Below, piece after piece: positions 54,532-63,815 of a stretch of DNA of 64,000 nucleotides (its first letter is position 1; every line of letters begins with the position of its first letter). The stretch is from Bacteroidota bacterium. GTDB taxonomy: Bacteria; Bacteroidota; Bacteroidia; Bacteroidales; Lentimicrobiaceae. The position numbers and the translations under genes were made by a program. The DNA is taken from contig WSXX01000001.1 of NCBI GenBank assembly GCA_009773515.1, forward strand, positions 62,001 to 126,000, read 5' to 3'. The notes beneath the pieces were generated by a model that saw only the letters and a program-made list of their open reading frames with translations, did no database searches and was not told where the DNA came from.

Positions 54532-57207
54532 ATGAAAAGATTCCTATTAATTAGTTTCCTCTTAGCAGTTTGTTTTAAATCATTCCCTCAACTTCAGTAC
54601 AATACCTTATGGGTGAAAGAGTATGGAGGATCAGAAGATGAATACCCTCATGAGGCAACCATGATTCTGGATGATGGATTTTTAATTGTAGGCAGTTCTG
54701 AATCAAGCGATGGTAATTTCAATAATAATTATGGCATGAGAGATGCCATGGTCATTAAAACTGATCTTGAAGGTAATCTTGAATGGTTAAAAAACTACGG
54801 AGGATCTTCCGAAGATATGTTTAATAGTGGGAAGCCAACCCCGGATGGAGGGTACATTTTTGTTGGACAAAGTTCCTCTAGTGACCATGATTTAACTGTA
54901 AATTATGGAGATTATGACATTTGGATTGTCAAAGTTGATCATGCCGGAAATATTCAGTGGCAAAAATCAATTGGTGATCAATATAACAACAATGCAAATG
55001 ATGTGATTGTTGACTCAGATGGATATATCGTTTTATGTTATTATTCCTCTTTCCAGACTTTTAAAATTAGTTTATCCGGTGAGATGATGTGGGAAAGAAA
55101 CTTTAATTCACTCGATGGCTCATATTATTTCAGCAGCATTACCAACACCAATGATGGAAATTTCGTTATAGCTGGACAAAAATTCATAAATAACGATAAA
55201 GAGGTAGTAATTATCAAGATTGACAGCCAGGGAAATAATATATGGCAACGGGAATTTCTACGAAACAATGTTTCTGAAGTGAAGACTATATTAAACGATC
55301 AGAATAACAACCTTTTAATTGGTGGCAAAAATGCTTTTACAACAGTAAATTTTTGGGCATTAAAAACTGATTCAAATGGACAGTTAATTTGGGAAAAAGT
55401 GTTCACCGCTAGCCACGGCTATGAGGATCTATTTCAGGTTTCACTCGCTGATGAAGGCTACCTCTTTTCGGGCTTCGGTTCAAATAATGATGATATTGGG
55501 AATTTTGCCTTAATCACCAATTTTGAAGGAGACAGTCTTGGTTCTTTTTTTGCGTATCCCTTTGAACATCACTATGGAAATGGAGGATTAGCTTTTCAAG
55601 TTGCTGATGACGCCTTTATCACAATTTGCAACTTCCAGCTTAACTGGTCTAACATGCAACAAATATTGATGATAAAAACCTGCATTGGAGATGAAATTTC
55701 CTTAACTCTTTCTGATGAAACTTACTGTCCACCGGCTCAACTATGGGCCAATGAAGGTTTTACCAGTTATCGTTGGACAAAAGGAAGTTATAACGACTCT
55801 GTATACTATGGTAATTCAAGAATTATTGATGTTAGTGAGGGAGGGCAGTACAATGTGGTTGCTTATAATCAGAATGGTTGTCCTTCATACGCATCCATAA
55901 ATGTCCCCGACCCCCTGTTTACTCCGCAGCGAAAAGATCTTTGTTTTGTAACAGTTGATGAAATATCAGGTAAAAACAAACTTATTTTTTCGGAAATCAA
56001 CCCACAATCAGTAGTTGACTCCATTTACATCTATCGTACGGATGAATATAATCAACATATTATTATAGGAAGGTTAAGCATAAACGACAACGAGTTTATT
56101 GACTTTAATTCTTATCCGCAGCAACAATCTTATGTCTATTCAGTTGCAAACCTCGATACATGCGGCTTAATAGTTGGAGGAACCAGGCATACTACACTGC
56201 ATCTGCAATCGAGCCTGGGATCAAACAACGAAGTTAATCTTTCCTGGAATCAATATCAGGGATTCAATTATGAATCTACCGGGATTTACCGTTCAGTTTA
56301 CAATTCAGGGTCATGGAGCGAATATCAGAAAATAGCTCAATTGCCAGCAGGAGCCTTGGCATACACTGATGTAAATGCACCTGAAGGCAACAAAAAATAC
56401 CAATTAAGAATTACCCCTCCCGAAAATTGCGCAGGTACAATGCAATTGTGTTCAAACACTGAAACCACATCCCAATGTTCAACATTTTCAGTTGAAGTAT
56501 CTTCAGGTAATGCCCATTGTGGAATTGACGATGGTTACATTATCGCAGAAGCTAATGGAGGCACTTCCCCCTATACCTATTTATGGAATGGCTTCATTGA
56601 AGGTGACAGCCTTATGAACATCACTGCAGGCACTTATCATTTGAGAATAACGGATGCTGATGGTTGCATCGCAGAAAGGACAATAAGTATAGGGAAAAAT
56701 GAACCGGTTGTTTGGGCAGAAAGCACTGCTGACGATATCAGAACACCGGAATGCGATGGAAACATTATCTTGCATATCACCGGTGCAAACCTTCCGGCTT
56801 ATTGTCTGGTTAATGAGCAACCGTTTTTTATACAGAATGATACCATATTTAATGTGTGTGGCGGTATTCATTCAATATTGTTGCAGATTGCAGAATGTTC
56901 GATCACACTCCAGGCCGAAGTTTACACAACAAGTGTGCCCGAAGATATTGTTGAAAGGGCTTACAGGATTTACCCGATTCCGGCAGAAGATAAACTTTAC
57001 ATTGAATTCGCTGAGAATGAAGGGTCGTGGCCTGAATCAAAAGTAGTTACTATTTATTCTTTGCAAGGCAATGTTTTGGCAACTTATCAGTTTTCAGGAT
57101 CTGGCGGTGAAATAAATCTGACCAGTTTTGCTGTTGGTGCTTATTTATTAAAGATTTGTGTTGGGGATGAATGTCGTATTTCAAGAATAATCAAGTCGGG
57201 AGAATAA
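54532..57207 (+). CDS. Large secreted T9SS protein with propeller-like repeats and a SprB-type repeat
   Basis: An 891-residue exported protein with a signal peptide (about residues 1-19). About seven repeats of some 45-60 residues follow (residues 25-390), with the pattern D-x-x-G-N-x-x-W-x-K-x-Y-G-G-S...DGGYIFVGQS, predicted to form a beta-propeller. An Ig/FN3-like middle region (about 400-650) comes next, then a SprB-type repeat (ANGGTSPYTYLWNG...LRITDADGC, about 665-720). A C-terminal T9SS sorting domain (YPIPAEDKLYIEF...AVGAYLLKICVG) ends the protein. It is AT-richer than its neighbours. Probably a surface or released structural/adhesion protein. Confidence 0.85.
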   Translation: MKRFLLISFLLAVCFKSFPQLQYNTLWVKEYGGSEDEYPHEATMILDDGFLIVGSSESSDGNFNNNYGMRDAMVIKTDLEGNLEWLKNYGGSSEDMFNSGKPTPDGGYIFVGQSSSSDHDLTVNYGDYDIWIVKVDHAGNIQWQKSIGDQYNNNANDVIVDSDGYIVLCYYSSFQTFKISLSGEMMWERNFNSLDGSYYFSSITNTNDGNFVIAGQKFINNDKEVVIIKIDSQGNNIWQREFLRNNVSEVKTILNDQNNNLLIGGKNAFTTVNFWALKTDSNGQLIWEKVFTASHGYEDLFQVSLADEGYLFSGFGSNNDDIGNFALITNFEGDSLGSFFAYPFEHHYGNGGLAFQVADDAFITICNFQLNWSNMQQILMIKTCIGDEISLTLSDETYCPPAQLWANEGFTSYRWTKGSYNDSVYYGNSRIIDVSEGGQYNVVAYNQNGCPSYASINVPDPLFTPQRKDLCFVTVDEISGKNKLIFSEINPQSVVDSIYIYRTDEYNQHIIIGRLSINDNEFIDFNSYPQQQSYVYSVANLDTCGLIVGGTRHTTLHLQSSLGSNNEVNLSWNQYQGFNYESTGIYRSVYNSGSWSEYQKIAQLPAGALAYTDVNAPEGNKKYQLRITPPENCAGTMQLCSNTETTSQCSTFSVEVSSGNAHCGIDDGYIIAEANGGTSPYTYLWNGFIEGDSLMNITAGTYHLRITDADGCIAERTISIGKNEPVVWAESTADDIRTPECDGNIILHITGANLPAYCLVNEQPFFIQNDTIFNVCGGIHSILLQIAECSITLQAEVYTTSVPEDIVERAYRIYPIPAEDKLYIEFAENEGSWPESKVVTIYSLQGNVLATYQFSGSGGEINLTSFAVGAYLLKICVGDECRISRIIKSGE

Positions 57208-57528
57208 CAATAAAGATCAGATTAAATAAAGTCACATCAAAACTTCCTGAAGTTTTGAAGTACCTGCCTGAAAAAACCAGCCCTTTTCAAGGAAAGAACC
57301 TGTATTGCTGTTTATTCGCATATCTCAACTGTTGAATTACTGTCTTCTGCCTGAATTATTCAAAAACAACCTCAATCACATTTTTTATTAAAGCCCTTGT
57401 TTTTACGTGCTTGCTTCTCTTTTTGATTCCTGAGACAGTATATTAAAGAAAAAACCCGGAAGATAAGCACACTCCGCTTTTATGGTTCAAGTTAATGCTG
57501 TATTTTTGTATTATCAACAATCCCTGAA
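57208..57528. other. Intergenic region before the GH3-superfamily gene
   Basis: 321 bases without a recognised gene, RNA or repeat. It ends with a TAnnTTTG promoter element at 57501. Confidence 0.5.
57501..57508 (+). promoter_or_regulatory. -7 promoter element of the GH3-superfamily/kinase/kdsB run
   Basis: TATTTTTG fits TAnnTTTG, 20 bases before the ATG at 57529. No clear -33 element. Confidence 0.5.
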
Positions 57529-59046
57529 ATGACTCTAATAAACTCCCTGATTTCCTGGTTCATGAAGAAGCGCATGCATCAGATTGAACTTTTTATGAAA
57601 TATCCACATGATGTGCAGGAGGAATGGTTCAGGAAACTGATGCTTTCAGCCCGTGGTACAGAGTGGGGGAAAAAATATGGTTATTCCGAAATAGAGCATT
57701 ACCGTACTTTTGCCGAAAGAGTGCCAATAAATGAATACGATGATCTGAAGCCTTACATCGACAGACTGAGAAAAGGCGAACAAAATCTCTTGTGGAATTC
57801 TGATATCAAATGGTTTGCAAAATCATCGGGCACCACCAGCGACAAAAGCAAGTTTATTCCGGTAAGTGAAGAAGCCCTTGAGGAATGTCATTTTAAAGGT
57901 GGTAAAGACCTTTTGTCGATATACTGCAACAACAATCCCGATACCCGCATTTTTACAGGCAAGCTGCTGGGCATGGGAGGCTCTCATTTCAGCGACAACC
58001 GTGAAAACGGCACCTTTGTCGGGGATGTTTCAGCCATACTCATGGAAAACCTGCCTGCCTGGGTTGAACTTATCCGCACACCTGAACTTTCCATAGCGCT
58101 GATGAGCGAATGGGAAGAAAAAATAGAAAAAATAGCCCGCATCACAAGTAAAGAAGATGTAACCAATATTACCGGCGTTCCTTCGTGGACAATGGTTTTG
58201 CTTAAGCGGATACTTGAAATCACCGGCAAGTCAAACATCAGGGAAGTATGGCCAAACCTTGAGCTTTTTATCCACGGGGGAGTTAGTTTCACACCTTACA
58301 GAAATCAATTCCAAAAGCTTATTGACGGCCCGATGAACTATCTGGAAACCTACAATGCTTCAGAAGGATTTTTCGGCATTCAGGACAGAAACGGAGCCGA
58401 TGATATGCTGCTGATGCTCGACTACGGGATTTTCTATGAATTTATCCCTATGAATGAACATGATCAGCAGGAAACCCAACCTGTGACGCTTGAGCAGGTG
58501 GTAACCGGCACAAACTATGCAATTCTCATCAGCACCAATGCAGGTCTGTGGCGCTATAAAATCGGCGATACAGTTACATTTACCTGCACCGATCCTTACC
58601 GCATCAGAATCACAGGGCGCACGCGCAACTTTATCAATGCATTTGGCGAAGAGCTTATCATCGACAATGCCCAGAAAGCCCTTGAACGTGCCTGTCTGAA
58701 AACCGGTGCAATGCTCAACGAATATACGGCTGCACCCGTTTATTTCAGCGAAGCCGGCAGCGGGGCGCATGAATGGCTGATTGAATTTGAAAAATTGCCT
58801 GAAGATATGGGATACTTTATAGAAGTATTCGACAATGCACTGAAAGCGCTTAACTCGGATTATGAAGCCAAGCGATATCACAACATGATACTTGCTGAAC
58901 CCATTGTAAGGGCATTGCCTAAAGGTACTTTTTATAACTGGATGAAGCAGAAGAACAGACTCGGAGGGCAATTCAAAGTCCCGCGCCTTGCCAATGACCG
59001 CAAGTACATCGACGAAATTCTTTCAATCACCGGAATCAAAGATTAA
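57529..59046 (+). CDS. GH3 auxin-responsive-promoter family acyl-adenylating protein
   Basis: A 505-residue protein of the plant-GH3/JAR1 superfamily (not glycoside hydrolase family 3). The ATP-binding motif FAKSSGTTSDKSKFIP (about residues 98-113), a YNASEGFFGIQ motif and the adenylate-forming YKIGDTVTFT...GRTRNFINAFGEEL are visible. Plant members conjugate amino acids to hormones by acyl-adenylation; bacterial ones are common in Bacteroidota but have no settled substrate. It precedes deoxynucleoside kinase and kdsB, apparently in one transcript. Confidence 0.88.
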   Translation: MTLINSLISWFMKKRMHQIELFMKYPHDVQEEWFRKLMLSARGTEWGKKYGYSEIEHYRTFAERVPINEYDDLKPYIDRLRKGEQNLLWNSDIKWFAKSSGTTSDKSKFIPVSEEALEECHFKGGKDLLSIYCNNNPDTRIFTGKLLGMGGSHFSDNRENGTFVGDVSAILMENLPAWVELIRTPELSIALMSEWEEKIEKIARITSKEDVTNITGVPSWTMVLLKRILEITGKSNIREVWPNLELFIHGGVSFTPYRNQFQKLIDGPMNYLETYNASEGFFGIQDRNGADDMLLMLDYGIFYEFIPMNEHDQQETQPVTLEQVVTGTNYAILISTNAGLWRYKIGDTVTFTCTDPYRIRITGRTRNFINAFGEELIIDNAQKALERACLKTGAMLNEYTAAPVYFSEAGSGAHEWLIEFEKLPEDMGYFIEVFDNALKALNSDYEAKRYHNMILAEPIVRALPKGTFYNWMKQKNRLGGQFKVPRLANDRKYIDEILSITGIKD

Positions 59047-59083
59047 AAACAAAACTGATTTTTCAACCCTAAATAAACTCCAA

Positions 59084-59698
59084 ATGCACATAGCCATTGC
59101 CGGAAATATCGGATCCGGAAAAACCACCTTATGCGGATTACTTGCCAAACACTTTGGCTGGGAACCACATTTTGAAGATGTAGAAACCAACCCTTACCTT
59201 CCAAGTTTCTACGAAGATATGCAGCGCTGGTCATTTAATCTGCAGGTTTATTTTCTCAACAGCAGATTCAGACAGATCATAGATATACGCAGCAGTGGCA
59301 AAACCGTAGTTCAGGACCGCACAATATATGAAGATGCATACATCTTTGCACCCAATCTTCACACCATGAACCTGATGACAACCCGCGATTTTCAGAATTA
59401 CTCCTCGCTTTTTGAGCTGATGAGCACTTTTGTAAAGCCGCCCGATCTGCTGATCTATCTCAGAGCTAGCGTTCCAACCCTGGTAAGCCAGATACAAAAG
59501 CGCGGCAGAGACTACGAAAACTCAATCCGGCTTGATTACCTGAAAAGTCTGAACGACCGTTATGAAGCATGGATAGGTGGTTATAAGCTGGGCAATCTTC
59601 TTATTGTGGAAGTTGACAACCTCAACTTTTCGGAGAGACCCGAAGACCTTGCCGTGGTGATTGACAAAATTAATGCTGAAATTAATGGACTTTTCTAA
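59084..59698 (+). CDS. Deoxynucleoside kinase family protein
   Basis: A 204-residue P-loop kinase that would phosphorylate deoxynucleosides (deoxyadenosine/deoxyguanosine type) for salvage. The P-loop GNIGSGKTT lies at residues 7-15; EDVETNPYLPSFYEDMQRWSF, the DRT motif (VVQDRTIYEDAYIF) and the LID arginines RGRDYENSI are present. I start at the ATG of MHIAIAGN; a longer frame from 58988 runs into the preceding gene and adds non-conserved residues. The 3' end overlaps kdsB by 14 bp. Confidence 0.9.
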   Translation: MHIAIAGNIGSGKTTLCGLLAKHFGWEPHFEDVETNPYLPSFYEDMQRWSFNLQVYFLNSRFRQIIDIRSSGKTVVQDRTIYEDAYIFAPNLHTMNLMTTRDFQNYSSLFELMSTFVKPPDLLIYLRASVPTLVSQIQKRGRDYENSIRLDYLKSLNDRYEAWIGGYKLGNLLIVEVDNLNFSERPEDLAVVIDKINAEINGLF

Positions 59699-60452
59699 AA
59701 CAGGACTGAGGGTTGCCGGGATTATTCCCGCACGCTATGCCTCTACCCGTTTTCCGGGAAAGCCATTGGTTGAGATTGACGGCATTAGCATGATCGAACG
59801 GGTTTACCGACAGGCTTCGCTTTGCAGATTGCTGCAAACCGTAGTTGTTGCTACTGATGATGAAAGAATTGCATCACACGTTGAAGCTTTCGGCGGAAAA
59901 TCAGTTATGACGAGCAGTCACCACCCCAGCGGAACCGACCGCCTTGCTGAAACCCTTGAGATTCTGGAAAAAAGAAATGAACACTATCATATTGCGGTCA
60001 ATATTCAAGGGGACGAACCTTTTATCAGGCCAGAGCAGATTGAAAAAGTGATCAATCTGTTCAGCGTGGCCGAAACCAGCATAGCCACACTTATTAAATC
60101 CATTGACAAATCAGAGGACCTGTTTAACCCGAATGTAGTAAAAGTGATGACTGATAAAAACGGGCGCGCTATGCTCTTCAGCCGATCACCTATTCCTCAT
60201 ATCCGCGGCAAAGCGAATGAGGAGTGGATCAATTCATTCACATTTTATAAGCACATCGGCATATACGCTTACCGTACCGAGGTACTTAAAAAGTTGGCTG
60301 CACTCCCTCCTGCCCTGCCAGAAACTGCGGAATCACTTGAACAATTGCGCTGGCTGTGGAATGGCTATCAGATTCACACCGATATTACTGATTTTGAAAC
60401 CTTTGGCATTGATTCACCCGACGACTTATTAAAACTTACCAACAATTCTTGA
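59685..60452 (+). CDS. kdsB: 3-deoxy-manno-octulosonate cytidylyltransferase
   Basis: KdsB makes CMP-Kdo, the activated sugar for the lipopolysaccharide inner core. The 255-residue product has the hallmark GIIPARYASTRFPGKPL, NIQGDEPFI and a HIGIYAYR motif. I chose the ATG at 59685; one at 59673 would add four residues. Either start overlaps the kinase gene, so translation is probably coupled. Together with the LptF/G permease at 52 kb it supports a standard lipopolysaccharide-bearing envelope. Confidence 0.95.
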   Translation: MDFSKTGLRVAGIIPARYASTRFPGKPLVEIDGISMIERVYRQASLCRLLQTVVVATDDERIASHVEAFGGKSVMTSSHHPSGTDRLAETLEILEKRNEHYHIAVNIQGDEPFIRPEQIEKVINLFSVAETSIATLIKSIDKSEDLFNPNVVKVMTDKNGRAMLFSRSPIPHIRGKANEEWINSFTFYKHIGIYAYRTEVLKKLAALPPALPETAESLEQLRWLWNGYQIHTDITDFETFGIDSPDDLLKLTNNS

Positions 60453-60578
60453 ATTTGAGGAGATATCCTTTTATCTTAGCAGGTTCAAGGACAAATGTCA
60501 CAAAAAACAATAAAACACTGATTAAGAGTTTTTAAACCCTATTGGCAATGTTGTTTTCACGTGAAGTAAGTACAAAAT

Positions 60579-61556
60579 ATGAACATTGAGAAGCATTTAA
60601 GCGGTCTTTTAGCCGAACAGGATTGCGTTATTGTACCGGGATTCGGTGGTTTTATAGCCAATTACATTCCGGCAGGTATCAATCCGGTTACCCACGTGTT
60701 TACACCTCCATCGCGACAGGTGGCATTCAATGCAAGGCTTCGCAACAACGATGGCATCCTTGCAAATCATCTTGTACGATCACTTGAGGTATCTTATGCC
60801 GATGCCGTATCTCTTATTGAAAAACAGTCGGTTGAGTGGGCAAACACCCTCAATAAAGGCGAAAAAGTCGTTATACAGGGTATCGGACTGATATTCAGCG
60901 ATCAGGAGAATAACCTTCAGTTTATTCCTGAAAGCAACATTAATCTGCTTGACGATGCTTTTGGACTCACATCATTCTCCTCGTTGCCGGTTCTGAAACA
61001 CGGTTCGCTGCAAAAAGCAAACGAAAAGCGAATACGCAGCAGCGCAGTTACTTCAGCACGAAAATTACCTACATCGCTAAAATGGGCTGTTGTTTTGCTT
61101 CCTCTTGCTGCCTTATCGTTCTGGAGCGCATTCAATACCAGCAAAGTTACCGACCTCTATCACAATGTTGCATCAATAATTCCAGCCCCTGCTGAATCAC
61201 CGTCATCAAAAACCGCTAATCCTTTTGCAGTTGAAATTCCGGCTGCTGAAAACAATGCAGAAGCAATTTTACCGGTGACCAGCATTGAAGCTGATGTCAT
61301 TGCCACTCCTGAACCCATCAAGGTTGAAAACAACTTCTTTATCATTGCAGGTGCTTTCGGTGTAAAGGAAAATGCCGAGAAACTTGTTGAAACCCTTAAA
61401 TCAGAAGGGTACAATGCTTCAATAGCCGGGCAAAACCGAAACGGACTTTTCAGGGTAAGCATTGAAGGATTTTCTGAGAAAGAAATTGCCCTTCAGAAAA
61501 CCGAAGAAATGCGTAAAGGTGATTTTCCTGGAGCATGGTTATTGACCTTAAGGTAA
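60579..61556 (+). CDS. HU-like domain plus SPOR domain membrane protein
   Basis: A 325-residue protein with three parts. Residues 1-115 resemble the HU/CCDC81-type DNA-bending fold found at the N-terminus of many Bacteroidota SPOR proteins (LLAEQDCVIVPGFGGFIANY). A single membrane helix lies at about 167-186, followed by a Pro/Ala-rich linker. A C-terminal SPOR domain (about 247-325) has FFIIAGAFGVKENAEKLVETL. SPOR domains bind denuded glycan strands at the septum. The protein could link nucleoid and septal wall, but whether the HU-like part binds DNA is unknown. Confidence 0.85.
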   Translation: MNIEKHLSGLLAEQDCVIVPGFGGFIANYIPAGINPVTHVFTPPSRQVAFNARLRNNDGILANHLVRSLEVSYADAVSLIEKQSVEWANTLNKGEKVVIQGIGLIFSDQENNLQFIPESNINLLDDAFGLTSFSSLPVLKHGSLQKANEKRIRSSAVTSARKLPTSLKWAVVLLPLAALSFWSAFNTSKVTDLYHNVASIIPAPAESPSSKTANPFAVEIPAAENNAEAILPVTSIEADVIATPEPIKVENNFFIIAGAFGVKENAEKLVETLKSEGYNASIAGQNRNGLFRVSIEGFSEKEIALQKTEEMRKGDFPGAWLLTLR

Positions 61557-61593
61557 AATTTACCATTAAGAGGAAATAAAATCCACATTTTCA

Positions 61594-61601
61594 TAATTTT
61601 G
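61594..61601 (+). promoter_or_regulatory. -7 promoter element of trmB
   Basis: TAATTTTG fits TAnnTTTG, 44 bases before the proposed TTG start. No clear -33 element. Confidence 0.45.
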
Positions 61602-61645
61602 CAGCAGTAATCCATCATAGTTACTCACCAGATTATTGATTAGTT

Positions 61646-62320
61646 TTGACAAAAAATAAGTTAGCGCGTTTTGCTGAAAATGAGACTTTCCCACATCTTT
61701 TTCAGCCCGGATTTGATGAATTGCAATCCGGATTCAAACTGAAAGGACGTTGGGAGGAGTTTTTCGGAAACAACAACCCGATCATCCTTGAACTGGGCTG
61801 TGGCAAAGGTGAATATACAGTTGCGCTCTCGGGGCAATATCCGGGTAATAACTATATTGGCGTTGACATAAAAGGCGCCAGAATCTGGAGAGGCGCAAAA
61901 ACATCCCTTGAAAAAGGGCACAACAATGTGGCTTTCCTTCGGATGAGAATCGACTCAATTCTTAATGCTTTTTCTACCCACGAAATTTCGGGCATCTGGA
62001 TCACTTTTCCCGATCCTCAACCCACAAAAGCAAGAAAAAGGCTTACCTCTCCCATGTTTCTCAATCGATATGACAAGCTGTTGAAACCCGGAAGCATCAT
62101 TCACCTGAAAACCGACAACCTCGATTTTTTTGAATTTACACTTTCAACCATTGCGGCAGAAGGACATACACTGCTGATGCATACTTTTGATCTTTACAAC
62201 AGCAACCTCAACGAAGATGTGATGCTTACCCAAACCCATTACGAAAAAATTTTTCTGGCTCAGGGTGTGCCGATCAAATATCTGAGGTTCAGGCTAAAAA
62301 CCAATGACGACAAAATCTGA
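61646..62320 (+). CDS. trmB: tRNA (guanine-N7)-methyltransferase, TTG start
   Basis: TrmB methylates G46 of tRNA. The 224-residue product has the SAM motif LELGCGKGEYT, GVDIKGARIWRGAKT and the signature ITFPDPQPTKARKRLTSPMFL. It must start at a TTG: the only in-frame start nearby gives MTKNKLARFAENETFP, matching the conserved Bacteroidota N-terminus (xKNKLxRFAENxxFP). The nearest ATG is out of frame. Its 3' end overlaps the alkyltransferase-like gene by 17 bp. Confidence 0.93.
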   Translation: MTKNKLARFAENETFPHLFQPGFDELQSGFKLKGRWEEFFGNNNPIILELGCGKGEYTVALSGQYPGNNYIGVDIKGARIWRGAKTSLEKGHNNVAFLRMRIDSILNAFSTHEISGIWITFPDPQPTKARKRLTSPMFLNRYDKLLKPGSIIHLKTDNLDFFEFTLSTIAAEGHTLLMHTFDLYNSNLNEDVMLTQTHYEKIFLAQGVPIKYLRFRLKTNDDKI

Positions 62321-62660
62321 GCATTCCAAAACGCCATCATTTTTCGAACTGGTTTATGAAGTGGTGAAACTGATTCCCAAAGGGCGGGTTACCTCTTATG
62401 GAGCCATAGCTGCTTACCTTGGAAGCAAAGGTTCATCGCGCATGGTTGGCTGGGCAATGAATGCTTCACACTCAAATGTCACACAAATTCCGGCCCACCG
62501 CGTGGTAAACCGCAATGGAATGCTCACCGGCAAATTTCATTTTGGCGACCCTGATCTGATGGCGCAACTGCTTATGAATGAAGGTGCAGAGATTGAAGAT
62601 AACAGAATTGTAAATTTCAGTCAGATGTTCTGGGATCCGGCAAAGGAGATCAGGCTTTAA
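62304..62660 (+). CDS. Alkyltransferase-like protein (MGMT family without the catalytic Cys)
   Basis: A 118-residue protein of the O6-alkylguanine-DNA alkyltransferase family. The active-site PCHR is PAHR here, with Ala64 in place of the alkyl-accepting Cys. Tyr32 (nucleotide-flipping) and Arg46 (SSRMVG, arginine finger) are kept. This is the pattern of alkyltransferase-like (ATL) proteins, which bind O6-alkylguanine and hand the lesion to nucleotide excision repair instead of repairing it. The start overlaps trmB by 17 bp. Confidence 0.9.
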   Translation: MTTKSEHSKTPSFFELVYEVVKLIPKGRVTSYGAIAAYLGSKGSSRMVGWAMNASHSNVTQIPAHRVVNRNGMLTGKFHFGDPDLMAQLLMNEGAEIEDNRIVNFSQMFWDPAKEIRL

Positions 62661-62687
62661 AAATACGCTTATTTATATTTAACGGCA

Positions 62688-63701
62688 CTATTTCACGGCC
62701 GCAACCTTCATCCACTTATTGTCTTTCAGCACAAAGCCAGCTTTCTGCATAAGTGAGGCCACTTTTTCGGAAGAAACAACCAGCGACACCCCAGCCACAC
62801 TCCGGTAATCCGTAGCTGCATAAACAGGTCCTGTGTAAGGAATAGCCGGATTATACTGCATTTCATGAATTTCAAACTCAGGCTTAAGCACATACAATGC
62901 TTTTGCCGGCACTGAACGTGCTACACCGGCCAGCCCGAAACGCTTCGCTTCAATATCGTAAACCATAACAGGCGATCCGCTGTAACCTTCACTTAATGGA
63001 GCATCTGTGGCAAAAACCCCATCACTGCCTGATTTTCCAGCCACACCAGTAGTCAGCATAAAACGACCGGTAGGAAAACCTGCTATCCAGAGTTTATCAC
63101 CCCACTGCAGATCAGCGCATAATTTATGAGCGGCAGAAAGCGGATTTACATTACCAGCAATATTTTCAGCCTGCAACAATGCAAGATCAGAACTTTCATC
63201 GATGATCACTACTTTCATCTTAACTGCCCTTTCGGGAAAAGCAGCCTGCACCAGTGATGAGGTTTTTCGGGCTATAGACAGCACAAAACGATCACCATCA
63301 GCATCAGCCTTATTGTCCCATGATATTATTGTATCAGGGAAAGACACCGTGTGTGCACATGTCATCAGAAACATCGAACTATCATCCTGCGCAATAATAA
63401 ATGCTGTACCACTAAAAGATTCGTTGCGATTCACCCTTGCACGTATCTTTGCTAGAACAGAGGTATCTTCTGCCATATCAAGTGTTACCTGACTTCCGAT
63501 TTCAAATATACTGAGCTGATAATTTACAAAAGAGGTAAGCCTGATTACCGAACGGCTCATTGCAATGAACTGCTGCCGGGCCTGATCATCAGGAAATACT
63601 GATTCTAACTGTCCTGAAGAAAATTCCGGCTGCCGATGTTTAACCGTTTTGCATGAAGCCAGAAAAGTCATCAGAAAGAAAACAATCAGAACAAATTTCA
63701 T
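62688..63701 (-). CDS. Trypsin-like (S1 family) serine protease lipoprotein
   Basis: A 337-residue lipoprotein (lipobox LASC, Cys17) with a chymotrypsin-fold domain. The triad is visible: His in MTCAHTVSF, Asp in ESSDLALLQ, Ser in EGYSGSPVMVYD. It has no PDZ domain, so it is not a standard DegP/HtrA. It is probably anchored in the envelope facing the periplasm or outside. Substrate unknown. It is convergent with the ATL gene. Confidence 0.85.
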   Translation of the reverse strand: MKFVLIVFFLMTFLASCKTVKHRQPEFSSGQLESVFPDDQARQQFIAMSRSVIRLTSFVNYQLSIFEIGSQVTLDMAEDTSVLAKIRARVNRNESFSGTAFIIAQDDSSMFLMTCAHTVSFPDTIISWDNKADADGDRFVLSIARKTSSLVQAAFPERAVKMKVVIIDESSDLALLQAENIAGNVNPLSAAHKLCADLQWGDKLWIAGFPTGRFMLTTGVAGKSGSDGVFATDAPLSEGYSGSPVMVYDIEAKRFGLAGVARSVPAKALYVLKPEFEIHEMQYNPAIPYTGPVYAATDYRSVAGVSLVVSSEKVASLMQKAGFVLKDNKWMKVAAVK

Positions 63702-63760
63702 AAGGTCTGTTTTAAATCATTCAGATATCAAAGTCGATTAGTTATTAAAAATTGTCATCG

Positions 63761-63815
63761 TTCCGATAGCTATCGGAACCGCTCAGACTGACAGTCATCC
63801 TGAGCGGAGTCGAAG
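63761..63815. repeat. Palindrome plus dispersed repeat, copy 2
   Basis: TTCCGATAGCTATCGGAA (63761-63778) is a perfect 18-bp palindrome. It is directly followed by CCGCTCAGACTGACAGTC (63779-63796, identical to 15669-15686) and TGAGCGGAGTCGAAGGA (63800-63816). The rest of the final 300 bases shows no gene. Confidence 0.75.

Noticed and set aside
57529-59046. Glycoside hydrolase family 3 enzyme, or auxin-conjugating enzyme
   Set aside because: The name GH3 here is the plant gene family; the sequence is an adenylate-forming enzyme, and no evidence supports auxin as substrate.
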